From assembly GCA_964397655.1 (NCBI GenBank), contig CAYNKA010000007.1, positions 127,535 through 191,534 on the forward strand: 64,000 bases of DNA, written 5' to 3'. The stretch's first letter is position 1; every line of letters begins with the position of its first letter. Position numbers and translations under genes: made by a program. Positions 26,651 to 35,250 of the stretch are shown piece by piece. The stretch is from CAYNKA01 sp964397655 (GTDB lineage Bacteria; Spirochaetota; Spirochaetia; DTKZ01). Below the pieces are notes generated by a model, which saw only the letters and a program-made list of their open reading frames with translations, was not told the origin of the DNA and ran no database searches.

Positions 26651-27310
26651 ATGCACCCCTGGATGCTGAGCCTGAAGAACGGATTGCGGAGCCTGACCCG
26701 GCATGACCCTGAACGAGCACTCAAATACTTCAACAAAGCGATCAAGAGCTGTCCCGTCCGGGAAACGGACGAATTGAGCGCCATTCTGCATTTTACCGGT
26801 GTGACATTGAAGAAGATGGGTCTTCATGACGGCGCGATCAAAAGCTGGGTAGCATCCTGGCGCATTCGAAAAACCCCGTTGACAGATCGGCATATACGCC
26901 GGTTTTCCAACGAATACGGCATGATGAAACAGGGATTGGAGGAACTCGACGACTGGAAGGCGTTTTACGCTCTTCAGCTCAAACGCTACTGCAGCATGAA
27001 GAAATCGCAGTGCGTTGGTACTTTGGCGGAGCAGGACATGATACGCGACCTCATCCGCGACGCATGGATGGAACTCCGGAAAAACGTGAACCTTTCCGAC
27101 AGAACCCCTTCCGAGAAGCTTGGAATTTTTCGTTCAGTTTCGATCGTTTTTCCGCTTTTCTTCGTTCCGGGGGAAAGAAAAATCGCGAATTCCGGCGGTT
27201 CGGCGTCGAAACCGAAGACGAAAACCTGTTTCTGCGGGTCCGATTTGCCTTGGGGGGAGTGTTGCGGACGGATATTTCGACAGGGAACCTCCCGTTCTGG
27301 GATGTTTTGA
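26651..27310 (+). CDS. TPR-like protein with C-terminal SEC-C-like zinc motif
   Basis: A 219-aa protein of unknown function. Residues 10-80 look like TPR helices (ALKYFNKAIKSCPV; HDGAIKSWVASWRI). The extreme C-terminus has CFCGSDLPWGECCG with Cys193, 195, 204 and 205, the spacing of SEC-C zinc motifs. A GAGAGGAG site lies 11 bases before the ATG at 26651; a start at 26588 has none. The base composition is visibly richer in A/T than the neighbouring genes, as is the following sigma-factor region. It may be co-transcribed with the sigma factor, 170 bp downstream. Confidence 0.65.
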   Translation: MHPWMLSLKNGLRSLTRHDPERALKYFNKAIKSCPVRETDELSAILHFTGVTLKKMGLHDGAIKSWVASWRIRKTPLTDRHIRRFSNEYGMMKQGLEELDDWKAFYALQLKRYCSMKKSQCVGTLAEQDMIRDLIRDAWMELRKNVNLSDRTPSEKLGIFRSVSIVFPLFFVPGERKIANSGGSASKPKTKTCFCGSDLPWGECCGRIFRQGTSRSGMF

Positions 27311-27454
27311 TACAATCCACACCCTGTTTTCGTTATGTGGGCTATTTTGACCCTTCTTTTTGTTGACCGTTTTTGTCTTAAAAGGCTCACTTCTTAACTT
27401 CTTGACGCACAAGGAATTGAAAAATCTCGAATATGCGGCCGTTGGCATGCCGCT

Positions 27455-27463
27455 TGCTATATA
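27455..27463 (+). promoter_or_regulatory. Possible extended -10 of the sigma factor gene
   Basis: TGCTATATA is an extended -10-like element 17 bp before the ATG, with no -35. The GGAGGGCATC ribosome site follows directly. Confidence 0.4.
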
Positions 27464-27480
27464 AAAAGCAGGAGGGCATC

Positions 27481-28368
27481 ATGATCGATACAGCGAAGAA
27501 AAAAGCGAAGAAGCCTGCCGTGGTTAAAAGTTCCTTGGATGACGAAAACGTCATTTCGATGTATCTGCGGGAAATCAACAGGATCCCTCTTCTTACTCGC
27601 GAGGAAGAAGACCGTTACGCGCGGCTCGCAGCCAAAGGCGAGAAGGAAGCCCGGGACAAGCTGCTCCGAGCCAACCTTCGTTTCGTCGTGAACGTGGCGA
27701 AGAAATATCAGAATCAAGGACTCCCTCTTTCGGACCTGATCAGCGAGGGGAATATCGGACTCATCAACGCGATCGAGCGGTTCGACGTGGATAAAGGCTA
27801 CCATTTCATTTCATACGCAGTGTGGTGGATTCGTCAGGCGATACTCAAGGCGATCTGCGAAAAATCGAGGATGATCCGTCTGCCGCTCAACCGGGCCAAC
27901 GAACTGGTTCAGATCGAGAAGACGAGGAAATACCTCCAGTCCGAAAAGGGTGAGGATACCGAAATCAGGGAAATCGCCAAGACGCTCAATATGCAGTCCT
28001 CTCACGTTTCCGACCTCATCAATATATCAAGGGATCTCGTGTCCCTCGACACCCCGGTCTACGCTGAGAAAGATTCTTCGCTCCTCGGCGACTTCATCGA
28101 AGACCAGGGCCACAAGCTTCCGGAGGATGTGATCGTTTCCGAATCGCTCAAGGTCGACATCAATACCCTGCTCGACACCCTGTCGGAGAAGGAATCCGAG
28201 ATTCTGCAATATAGATTCGGCTTGAACGGAAGAAGCCCCCTGTCGCTCAAGGAGATCGGGGACAAGTATCATCTCACGAAGGAGCGGATTCGACAGATCG
28301 AGAAGAAGGCTCTGAAACGGCTTCAACATCCCAACAGAAGCCGGCTGCTCGAGCCTTACATGAATTGA
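27481..28368 (+). CDS. RNA polymerase sigma-70 family factor (group 1/2-like)
   Basis: This 295-aa sigma factor has region 1.2 (ENVISMYLREINRIPLLTREEE), regions 2.1-2.4 (NLRFVVNVAKKYQNQG; YAVWWIRQAILKAI), region 3 and region 4 with the LTKERIRQIEKKALKRL helix. It lacks the large N-terminal 1.1 and non-conserved domains of RpoD, so it resembles RpoS/SigA-short group 2 factors. Which stimulon it serves cannot be read from the sequence. The start has an AGGAGGGCATC site. A strong terminator follows. Confidence 0.92.
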   Translation: MIDTAKKKAKKPAVVKSSLDDENVISMYLREINRIPLLTREEEDRYARLAAKGEKEARDKLLRANLRFVVNVAKKYQNQGLPLSDLISEGNIGLINAIERFDVDKGYHFISYAVWWIRQAILKAICEKSRMIRLPLNRANELVQIEKTRKYLQSEKGEDTEIREIAKTLNMQSSHVSDLINISRDLVSLDTPVYAEKDSSLLGDFIEDQGHKLPEDVIVSESLKVDINTLLDTLSEKESEILQYRFGLNGRSPLSLKEIGDKYHLTKERIRQIEKKALKRLQHPNRSRLLEPYMN

Positions 28369-28391
28369 AACGCGGATTCGAGCTACGATAG

Positions 28392-28421
28392 GGACTGCCC
28401 ATAGAGGCGGTCCTTTTTTTT
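28392..28421 (+). terminator. Rho-independent terminator after the sigma factor
   Basis: GGACTGCC-catagA-GGCGGTCC forms an 8-bp stem (one G-T pair) and is followed by eight T. Confidence 0.9.
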
Positions 28422-28580
28422 ATCCCGCCGATCCGGGCGTGTAAAAAACATTTTATTTTATTAATCTTCGAACCCGGCTTTTCTCGAAATTCCATCAATT
28501 CATTCTGTTGAAACAAATAGGCTCTATATTTCCGTTCTCTAAAACAGGGATAGTTGGCACGGTGGCCTAACCAATTTTTA

Positions 28581-28609
28581 TTGACAAATCGATGTTTTGC
28601 CTTTAGGCT
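28581..28609 (+). promoter_or_regulatory. Promoter of ppdK
   Basis: TTGACA and TAGGCT are separated by 17 bp. The upstream 28440-28560 is AT-rich with no recognised gene. The -35 is perfect and the -10 weak, which suits an activated or repressed promoter. Confidence 0.65.
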
Positions 28610-28610
28610 G

Positions 28611-28627
28611 GTCTCACGCAGTGAGAC
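28611..28627. promoter_or_regulatory. Perfect palindrome at the ppdK transcription start
   Basis: GTCTCAC-gca-GTGAGAC is a 7-bp perfect inverted repeat that starts 2 bp after the -10. It could be an operator or a small 5' stem-loop in the mRNA. It ends about 20 bp before the ATG. Confidence 0.6.
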
Positions 28628-28647
28628 TAAAAGAGGAGAATGAATTG

Positions 28648-31305
28648 ATGGGTAAACTTGTCTATTTTTTCGGAAACGGAAAAGCCGAAGGTGATGCAAA
28701 AATGCGTGATATTTTGGGAGGAAAGGGAGCAAATTTGGCCGAAATGACCAATCTAGGAATTCCCGTTCCCCCCGGATTTACGATAGCAACCGAAGTCTGC
28801 GACGCTTATTATAGGAATGAAACGAAGCACCCCGAAGGTCTTGAAGCCGAGGTCGAGGAAAATCTCCGAAAGTTGGAGAACCTGATGGGCAAGAAACTCG
28901 GGAACGGCGACGATCCTCTCCTGGTTTCGGTACGGTCCGGTGCGGCGGTTTCCATGCCCGGCATGATGGAAACGGTCCTCAACCTGGGCCTCACCGATTC
29001 CTCGGTGAAGGGCCTCGCCAAGAGGTCGGGAAACGAACGTTTCGCGTGGGACGCATACCGCAGATTCATCCAGATGTTCGGGGACGTGGTCATGGGCGTG
29101 TCGCTCGAACACTTCGAAAAAGAACTCGCGGCATTGAAGAAGAGCAGAAAAATCGTGGAGGATACCGAGCTCGACGCCGCGGATCTCAAGGAATTGGTAA
29201 TCCGCTTCAAGAGGATCTACAAACACTCCACCAAGACGGATTTCCCGCAGGACCCCAAGAAACAGCTCTGGGCGGCGATAGACGCAGTGCTCGGATCGTG
29301 GAACAACGCGAAGGCCATCAAGTACCGGGCGATCAACAACATCAAGAACCTCAAGGGTACCGCGGTGAACGTCCAGTCAATGGTTTTCGGGAATTTCGGC
29401 GACGATTCCGGAACCGGCGTCTGTTTCTCGCGTGATCCCTCCACGGGCGAAAACGAGTTCTACGGGGAATACCTCATCAACGCCCAGGGCGAGGACGTCG
29501 TGGCCGGCATCAGGACTCCGCAGAAGATCAAGACGCTCGAAAGGAAGAATCCCGGGATCTACAAGGACCTCGTAGAAATCAAGAACCGGCTGGAAGCCCA
29601 TTACCGCGACATGCAGGACATCGAGTTCACCATCCAGCAGGGTAGACTCTTCATTTTGCAGACCCGAAACGGGAAGCGGACCGGACCGGCGGCGGTAAGA
29701 ATCGCGGTCGAAATGGCGAAGGAAGGGCTCATATCCAAGACGGACGCGATCAAGCGCGTTTCGCCGGAACAGCTCGATCAGCTCTTCCACCCGATGATAG
29801 ATCCCAAGGCCAAGAAGGGCGCGGTTCTGCTCGCAAAGGGTCTCAACGCCTCCCCCGGAGCGGCGTGCGGCAAGATCGTTTTCACCGCCGAGGACGCTGA
29901 GGAATGGGCGGCGAGGAAGATCAAGGTCATCCTCGTGAGAAAAGAGACCTCACCCGAGGATATCGGGGGCATGCACGTCGCCGAAGGCATTCTCACCGCG
30001 ACGGGAGGAATGACGAGCCATGCGGCGGTCGTGGCGAGAGGAATGGGTAGGCCGTGCGTAGCGGGCTGCAAGGGAATAACCGTGACGGGAAAGACCCTGA
30101 AGGCCCAGGGGATCGTGCTCAAGGAAGGGAACGAGATCACCATCGACGGGACGACGGGCGAGGTCTACAAGGGGCTTCTTCCCCTCATGAAACCGAAACT
30201 GTCCGACGAGTACCTCGCCTTCATGGCCTGGGTCGACGAAACGAGATCGAACGCGGTAAGGGCGAATACCAAGGCGGTCGGCTTCAAGATCCGGACGAAC
30301 GCGGACACTCCCGCGGACGCGAAGATAGCCCGTACCTTCGGGGCCGACGGCATCGGTCTCTGCCGGACAGAGCACATGTTCTTCGAGGAAAAGAAGCTGC
30401 TCATTTTCAGGGAGATGATCGTAGCGAAGGATCAGGAGGCACGGAGAAAGGCCCTCAAGAAACTCCTCCCGCTGCAAAAGAAGGATTTCGTGGGGATTTT
30501 CAAGGAAATGGACGGTCTCCCGGTCACCATACGACTGCTCGACCCGCCCCTTCATGAGTTCGTCCCCAAGACCGCGAACGAAATCAAGGAACTCGCCGAC
30601 GTGCTCGGTGTTTCCCGAAAGGAACTCGAGGAGAAATGCAGCTCTTTGCACGAGTTCAATCCCATGCTCGGACACCGCGGATGCCGCCTGGCTATTACCT
30701 ACCCCGAAATCTACGAGATGCAGGTGGAGGCGGTGATGACCGCGGCCTGCGAAGTCGCGGCCAAGGGAACCAAGGTGCTCCCCGAAATCATGTTCCCCAT
30801 CGTGTGCGACGAGCAGGAACTTCGTGTTCTCAAGCCGAGCGCCGAAAGGGTAATAGCCCGTGTACTCGAGAAGGCCGGGATGAAGATCGAGGTCAAGCTC
30901 GGCACGATGATCGAGGTGCCCCGGGCGGCCCTCCTCGCGAACAAACTCGCCTGGTACGCGGATTTCTTCAGTTTCGGAACGAACGATCTCACGCAGATGA
31001 CCTTCGCGTTCAGCCGCGACGACGTCGGCAGCTTCCTTCCCGCCTACCTCGAGCAGAACCTCCTCGACACGGATCCGTTCAAATCGATAGACGAGGAAGG
31101 TCTCGGCATCCTGATCGGAATGGCCGTGGAAAAGGGCAGATCCGAAAAACCCGCGCTCAAGGTGGGCATCTGCGGCGAACACGGCGGCGATCCGGCTTCC
31201 ATCGATTTCTGCTACAGGGCGGGAATGGATTACGTGTCCTGCTCGCCCTACCGGGTGCCGATCGCAAGGCTGGCCGCCGCGCAGGCTGTATTGAAGAATA
31301 AATAA
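28648..31305 (+). CDS. ppdK: Pyruvate, phosphate dikinase
   Basis: The 885-aa enzyme has the three PPDK parts: an ATP-grasp N-domain (GGKGANLAEMTNLGIPVPPGFTI), the phosphohistidine swivel domain with GGMTSHAAVVARG, and the PEP/pyruvate barrel (GICGEHGGDP; SCSPYRVPIARL). It interconverts pyruvate, ATP and phosphate with PEP, AMP and pyrophosphate, important for PPi-linked glycolysis in anaerobes. A GAGGAG site precedes the ATG at 28648; an earlier ATG at 28640 stops at once. It is transcribed alone from its own promoter. Confidence 0.97.
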   Translation: MGKLVYFFGNGKAEGDAKMRDILGGKGANLAEMTNLGIPVPPGFTIATEVCDAYYRNETKHPEGLEAEVEENLRKLENLMGKKLGNGDDPLLVSVRSGAAVSMPGMMETVLNLGLTDSSVKGLAKRSGNERFAWDAYRRFIQMFGDVVMGVSLEHFEKELAALKKSRKIVEDTELDAADLKELVIRFKRIYKHSTKTDFPQDPKKQLWAAIDAVLGSWNNAKAIKYRAINNIKNLKGTAVNVQSMVFGNFGDDSGTGVCFSRDPSTGENEFYGEYLINAQGEDVVAGIRTPQKIKTLERKNPGIYKDLVEIKNRLEAHYRDMQDIEFTIQQGRLFILQTRNGKRTGPAAVRIAVEMAKEGLISKTDAIKRVSPEQLDQLFHPMIDPKAKKGAVLLAKGLNASPGAACGKIVFTAEDAEEWAARKIKVILVRKETSPEDIGGMHVAEGILTATGGMTSHAAVVARGMGRPCVAGCKGITVTGKTLKAQGIVLKEGNEITIDGTTGEVYKGLLPLMKPKLSDEYLAFMAWVDETRSNAVRANTKAVGFKIRTNADTPADAKIARTFGADGIGLCRTEHMFFEEKKLLIFREMIVAKDQEARRKALKKLLPLQKKDFVGIFKEMDGLPVTIRLLDPPLHEFVPKTANEIKELADVLGVSRKELEEKCSSLHEFNPMLGHRGCRLAITYPEIYEMQVEAVMTAACEVAAKGTKVLPEIMFPIVCDEQELRVLKPSAERVIARVLEKAGMKIEVKLGTMIEVPRAALLANKLAWYADFFSFGTNDLTQMTFAFSRDDVGSFLPAYLEQNLLDTDPFKSIDEEGLGILIGMAVEKGRSEKPALKVGICGEHGGDPASIDFCYRAGMDYVSCSPYRVPIARLAAAQAVLKNK

Positions 31306-31322
31306 CTCGAATCGCATCGATA

Positions 31323-31347
31323 CCCGTCCGCCTGCCCGGCGGACGGG
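31323..31347 (+). terminator. Strong hairpin downstream of ppdK
   Basis: CCCGTCCGCC-tgccc-GGCGGACGGG is a perfect 10-bp GC-rich stem 15 bp after the ppdK stop. No T run follows, so it may be a 3' stabiliser or a Rho-assisted terminator. Confidence 0.6.
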
Positions 31348-31382
31348 AAGTTTCGGACGATCCTCCTTCAGGCCCTTCGAAT

Positions 31383-31411
31383 TTGTCATGAAAGCCTCCG
31401 CGTGCTATTCT
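31383..31411 (+). promoter_or_regulatory. Promoter of galM
   Basis: TTGTCA and TATTCT are 17 bp apart, about 30 bp before the galM start. Confidence 0.55.
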
Positions 31412-31441
31412 CGTTCATGATCCCCGATCAAGGAGATGACC

Positions 31442-32479
31442 ATGGAATGCACGAAAAAAAGCTTCGGAATCACGGCCGACGGAAAAAACGTCGACCTCTT
31501 CACGCTCGCGGCGGCGAACGGCGCCATCCTCGAGCTCATATCCTTCGGCGCGGCGATAAGGTCGTTCCGCGTGCCTGACCGGAGGGGCGCGTGCGATGAG
31601 ATCACGCTCGGTTTCGACACTTTGGCGGAATACGAAGCCAACCGCAGGTTTTTCGGCGCGACCATAGGGAGGGTTGGGAACCGCATCGCGCAGGGGAAAT
31701 TCTCGCTGGAGGGAAAGGAATACGCCCTTGCGCTCGTGAACGGCCCGAACCATCTCCACGGCGGGCTCGCGGGCTTCGACCGCGTAGTCTGGGCCGCGGA
31801 ATCCTTCAGGCAGGACGATTCGGCGAGCGTGATCTTCTCATACCTGAGCCCCGACGGCGAGGAAGGCTATCCCGGGAACCTGCGGGTAGCGGTCGCCTAC
31901 ACCTTCACCGATTCCGGCGATCTTTCGATCGCGTACGAGGCCGAGACCGACGAGCCCACGCCGGTGAATCTCACCAATCATACGTTCTGGAATCCGGCCG
32001 GAATCGGGCAGGGAATCCTCGACCTCGTGGTCGAGCTTCCCTGCCCGTTCTTTCTCCCCGTCGACGACACGCTGATCCCCACCGGAGAGATACTATCGGT
32101 GAGGGGGACTCCCATGGATTTTACGGCGCCGAAGAGGCTGGGGCAGGACATCGACAAGGTCCTGCCGAACGGCTACGACCACTGCTACGTATCGGGGGCA
32201 AAGGGAAGGGATCCATACCTCATCGCCTCGGTGAGCGATCCGGCGAGCGGCCGCCGGATGGAGATCGTCACCGATCTTCCGGGCGTGCAGTTCTATTCGG
32301 GCAACAACATCAAGGACATCCGGGGAGCGGGCGGCAGGCTCTTCACGAAACGCGACGCCCTGTGCCTCGAGACGCAGTTTTTCCCGGATTCGGTGAACCG
32401 TTGCCATTTCCCGTCGACGGTCCTGAAGCCGGACGAGACCTTCCGTACGATCACGATCCACCGTTTCGCGACGGAGTGA
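31442..32479 (+). CDS. galM: Aldose 1-epimerase (mutarotase)
   Basis: This 345-aa protein has the GalM pattern: FGATIGRVGNRIAQGKF, LHGGLAGFDRVVW (with the catalytic-type His), NLTNHTFWNP (second catalytic-type His) and a late Glu in CLETQFFPDSVN. It interconverts alpha and beta anomers of hexoses. The ATG at 31442 has AAGGAG at good spacing; an ATG six bases earlier overlaps that site. It stands upstream of the aldolase but has its own promoter. Confidence 0.93.
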   Translation: MECTKKSFGITADGKNVDLFTLAAANGAILELISFGAAIRSFRVPDRRGACDEITLGFDTLAEYEANRRFFGATIGRVGNRIAQGKFSLEGKEYALALVNGPNHLHGGLAGFDRVVWAAESFRQDDSASVIFSYLSPDGEEGYPGNLRVAVAYTFTDSGDLSIAYEAETDEPTPVNLTNHTFWNPAGIGQGILDLVVELPCPFFLPVDDTLIPTGEILSVRGTPMDFTAPKRLGQDIDKVLPNGYDHCYVSGAKGRDPYLIASVSDPASGRRMEIVTDLPGVQFYSGNNIKDIRGAGGRLFTKRDALCLETQFFPDSVNRCHFPSTVLKPDETFRTITIHRFATE

Positions 32480-32530
32480 GTGCCTTCGCGTCGGAACCCG
32501 GAGAACGGGCCGCTTTTTTCTTCCTCCAAA

Positions 32531-32559
32531 TTGACATTGCCGATCCGGAGGATTATCCT
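32531..32559 (+). promoter_or_regulatory. Promoter of the HpcH/HpaI aldolase gene
   Basis: TTGACA and TATCCT are spaced 17 bp, leaving a leader of about 38 nt. Confidence 0.65.
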
Positions 32560-32603
32560 TCCTGCGACCTCCGGCTTCGTCCGGGGGCGAAATCACGCGA
32601 AAC

Positions 32604-33410
32604 ATGGATGATGATATGGCGAACCTGGACTTGCTTCTTGCGAAATTGAAGGCGAAACGTGTTGCGATCGGCACTCACATCACCTGCAACGATCCTCAAC
32701 AGACCGAGATGATCGGGAATACGGGATTCGACTATTTCTGGATCGACACCGAACATACGGTGATCGAGAAGTACACGCTTCTCCTTCATCTCATCGCGGC
32801 CCGGGCAGCGGGCGTCCCGTCGTTCGTTCGGGTACCCTGGAACGACCTCGTGCTCGCGAAACCGATCCTCGAGACGGGCATCGACGGGATCATCTTCCCC
32901 ATGATCGAAACCGCGGCGGACGCCGAATATGCCGTGAAGTCCTGTCTGTATCCTCCGGAGGGGAATCGGGGCTTCGGTCCGAGGCGGGCCGTCAGATACG
33001 GCCTCGACTCGGTGGACGACTACATAACGACCGACAGCAGGAAACTCCTGAAGCTCATCCAGATCGAGACCAAGGCTGCGGTCGACAACATCGAGCACAT
33101 AGCCCGCGTTCCGGGGGTGGACATCCTCGTGCTCGGCCCGATGGATCTGTCCGGCGCCTATGGTAAACTCGGCAAAACGGAAGATCCCGAGATTCGGAAA
33201 ATCTATCGGTACGTCGTGGAGAAGACCCATGAGGCGGGAAAACCCATCCTGGTCTCTCAGGGCGGCTTCAGTCGCGAAAGCATCAAGGCGTGGGCCGACA
33301 TGGGGATGGATCTCATCACGATAGGGACCGAACCCGGTTACATCTTGTACGGAGCGAAAACCGCCTTGAGCAACGCGCAGCAGGCCGTAGATAAGATGGG
33401 AAAGGCCTGA
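32604..33410 (+). CDS. HpcH/HpaI-family class II aldolase
   Basis: This 268-aa protein follows the HpcH/HpaI pattern: FDYFWIDTEHT, FVRVPWNDLVLAKPILETGIDGIIFPMIET with the metal-binding Glu, and the PPEGNRGFGPRRA block. Relatives cleave 2-keto-3-deoxy acids such as 4-hydroxy-2-oxoheptanedioate to pyruvate and an aldehyde; the substrate here is unknown. No clear ribosome site precedes the ATG; M5 is an alternative. It sits just before the FadR-type regulator and transketolase cluster, and may belong to the same sugar or sugar-acid pathway. Confidence 0.85.
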   Translation: MDDDMANLDLLLAKLKAKRVAIGTHITCNDPQQTEMIGNTGFDYFWIDTEHTVIEKYTLLLHLIAARAAGVPSFVRVPWNDLVLAKPILETGIDGIIFPMIETAADAEYAVKSCLYPPEGNRGFGPRRAVRYGLDSVDDYITTDSRKLLKLIQIETKAAVDNIEHIARVPGVDILVLGPMDLSGAYGKLGKTEDPEIRKIYRYVVEKTHEAGKPILVSQGGFSRESIKAWADMGMDLITIGTEPGYILYGAKTALSNAQQAVDKMGKA

Positions 33411-33459
33411 GCCGAGCGAGCGAGGACGTTCCTCCGGTTATAGATTTTTTACGAGTTTA

Positions 33460-33488
33460 TTGACATTCGGCCGGCTAGGGAGTAGAAT
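33460..33488 (+). promoter_or_regulatory. Promoter of the regulator-transketolase operon
   Basis: TTGACA and TAGAAT are separated by 17 bp. Both hexamers are near consensus. The start is predicted near 33495, immediately before the paired operators. Confidence 0.8.
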
Positions 33489-33498
33489 GAAACCGCTC

Positions 33499-33522
33499 TG
33501 GTTAACCACGATTGGTTAACCA
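33499..33522. promoter_or_regulatory. Tandem FadR/GntR-type operators
   Basis: Two copies of the palindrome TGGTTAACCA (33499-33508 and 33513-33522), 14 bp centre to centre, lie at the transcription start. TGGT-n-ACCA palindromes are typical of FCD-type GntR repressors, so the regulator encoded 25 bp downstream is the likely ligand-responsive repressor. Confidence 0.8.
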
Positions 33523-33546
33523 CGAGAGCATATCAGGAGCCGGTTG

Positions 33547-34335
33547 ATGATCGAATCGAGTCTCGAACATTTTGAGCAACTCGACATAAAGAATCCCGCC
33601 GATCTCATCATCGACCAATTGAGGGCCCTCATCGCGAGCGGAACGCTGAAACCGGAGACGAAACTTCCTTCGGAAAGGGCCCTCGCTGAAAAATTCGGCG
33701 TAGGCCGGGGTTACATCCGAGAAGCGATACAGAAGCTCGAATTCTACGGCATCCTCAAGACCATACCGAAGAAGGGGACCATCGTGGCGAGTCTCGGGGT
33801 GAAGGCGCTCGAGGGCCTCATCTCGAACATTCTCACCCTGGATCACGGTGACATGGAATCCCTCATGGAGACCAGGGCTATCCTCGAAATCCATACCGCG
33901 AGAATGGCGGCGGTAAGGGGAGGGGACGAGGATTTTCAGGAGATCATGAGAAGTCACGAGGATTTCAAAACCAAGGCGCTGAATGATTCCCCCACGCTGG
34001 AGGAAGACCACGTTTTCCACCTCGCAGTGGCAAGGGCGGCGAAGAACAGCATAACGAATTCCCTCATCGGCCTGATCATCCCCGACGTGATCGCGATGAA
34101 CCGGGATTTTCAGGAGGATGCTGCCGATCGTTTCGTGCGCACCATGGAGGAGCACGAGGCCGTCATCTCAGCGATTCTGGGCAGGAAGCCCGAAGAGGCC
34201 GCGAAGGCGATGCGGTACCACATGGAAATGGCTCACCGGAGACGCTTTTCGGGGAAGGAGCCTCGTTGGACGGCGGGTTTCGAGCAAAGGCTCGTCCGGC
34301 CGCTCGATACGCATGCAGAGCCGAAAAGGCTATAA
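33547..34335 (+). CDS. FadR/GntR-family transcriptional regulator (FCD)
   Basis: This 262-aa protein has an N-terminal winged HTH (residues 15-80; LPSERALAEKFGVGRGYIREAI). An all-helical FCD ligand domain follows (about 95-230), with the acidic/His residues that bind metal and carboxylate effectors in the family. It is predicted to bind the tandem TGGTTAACCA sites in its own promoter. The ATG at 33547 follows AGGAG; a TTG one codon earlier is less likely. It leads the split-transketolase and ABC transporter genes, so the inducer is likely a sugar acid or a sugar breakdown product. Confidence 0.9.
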   Translation: MIESSLEHFEQLDIKNPADLIIDQLRALIASGTLKPETKLPSERALAEKFGVGRGYIREAIQKLEFYGILKTIPKKGTIVASLGVKALEGLISNILTLDHGDMESLMETRAILEIHTARMAAVRGGDEDFQEIMRSHEDFKTKALNDSPTLEEDHVFHLAVARAAKNSITNSLIGLIIPDVIAMNRDFQEDAADRFVRTMEEHEAVISAILGRKPEEAAKAMRYHMEMAHRRRFSGKEPRWTAGFEQRLVRPLDTHAEPKRL

Positions 34336-34374
34336 CCGTTTTAGGCTGCAGATTTCAAGGTAAAAGGAGAGATT

Positions 34375-35250
34375 ATGATACAACGGTCTCCCACTCCCGA
34401 CCTGGGACGGCTCAAAGATCTCGCGGTACAGATCAGGCGGGATACCGTCAGGATGATCTCGGGAGCCGGTTCCGGACACCCCGGCGGAGCTCTCGGAGCC
34501 GCCGACATCATGGCGGTGCTCTACGGCTACATCCTGCGGGTGTCGCCGAAGAAGCTCAAGGATCCCGATCGCGACAGATTCGTTCTCTCGAACGGACACA
34601 TCTGCGCCGCGTACTATTCGGCGCTGTCGCTCGCCGGATTTCTTCCCAGAAAGGAGCTTGCGGGTTTCAGGATGATGGGTTCCAGGCTGCAGGGACACCC
34701 CTCCAGGGTCAAGATGCCCGACCTCGTGGAAACCTCGACCGGCCCCCTCGGTCAGGGCTTTTCCGTAGCGAACGGCATCGCCATGGCGAATCGGCTCGAC
34801 AGGAGCGCCGGCCGCGTCTACTGCATCGTCGGAGACGGCGAGATGCAGGAAGGGCAGGTCTGGGAAGCGCTCATGACGGGCGCCCAGCACCGGCTCTCCA
34901 ACGTGACGCTCATCGTGAGCTACAACAATCTGCAGATCGACGGCGAGGTGCCGAAGGTCAAGAACCTCATGCCCCTGCGCAACCGGCTCGAGGATTTCGG
35001 CTGGAAGGTCGCGGAGGTCGACGGTCACGACGTCTCGGCCCTCGTCGACGCGTTCGTCGCCGCGGAAAAAGAGACCTCGAAGCCGAGCGCCGTGATCGCG
35101 AGGACGGTCATGGGCAAGGGCGCCCCGTTCATGGAGAACAAGGCGATGTGGCACGGCAACTGCCCGACCAAGGAGCAGACCGCCGAGGCGCTCAAGGCGA
35201 TCGGCGCCGCCAAGGGCTTCACCGACTTTCCCGTAGGAGGCGTGAAATGA
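34375..35250 (+). CDS. Transketolase, N-terminal (ThDP-binding) subunit
   Basis: The 291-aa subunit carries GAGSGHPGGALGAADI, the substrate-histidine region and the thiamine-diphosphate motif GDGEMQEGQVWEAL..NN. It is the first half of transketolase, here as a separate polypeptide. Together with the next gene it would move a two-carbon ketol unit between sugar phosphates. AAAGGAGAGATT precedes the ATG. Its TGA overlaps the ATG of the C-terminal half. Confidence 0.93.
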   Translation: MIQRSPTPDLGRLKDLAVQIRRDTVRMISGAGSGHPGGALGAADIMAVLYGYILRVSPKKLKDPDRDRFVLSNGHICAAYYSALSLAGFLPRKELAGFRMMGSRLQGHPSRVKMPDLVETSTGPLGQGFSVANGIAMANRLDRSAGRVYCIVGDGEMQEGQVWEALMTGAQHRLSNVTLIVSYNNLQIDGEVPKVKNLMPLRNRLEDFGWKVAEVDGHDVSALVDAFVAAEKETSKPSAVIARTVMGKGAPFMENKAMWHGNCPTKEQTAEALKAIGAAKGFTDFPVGGVK

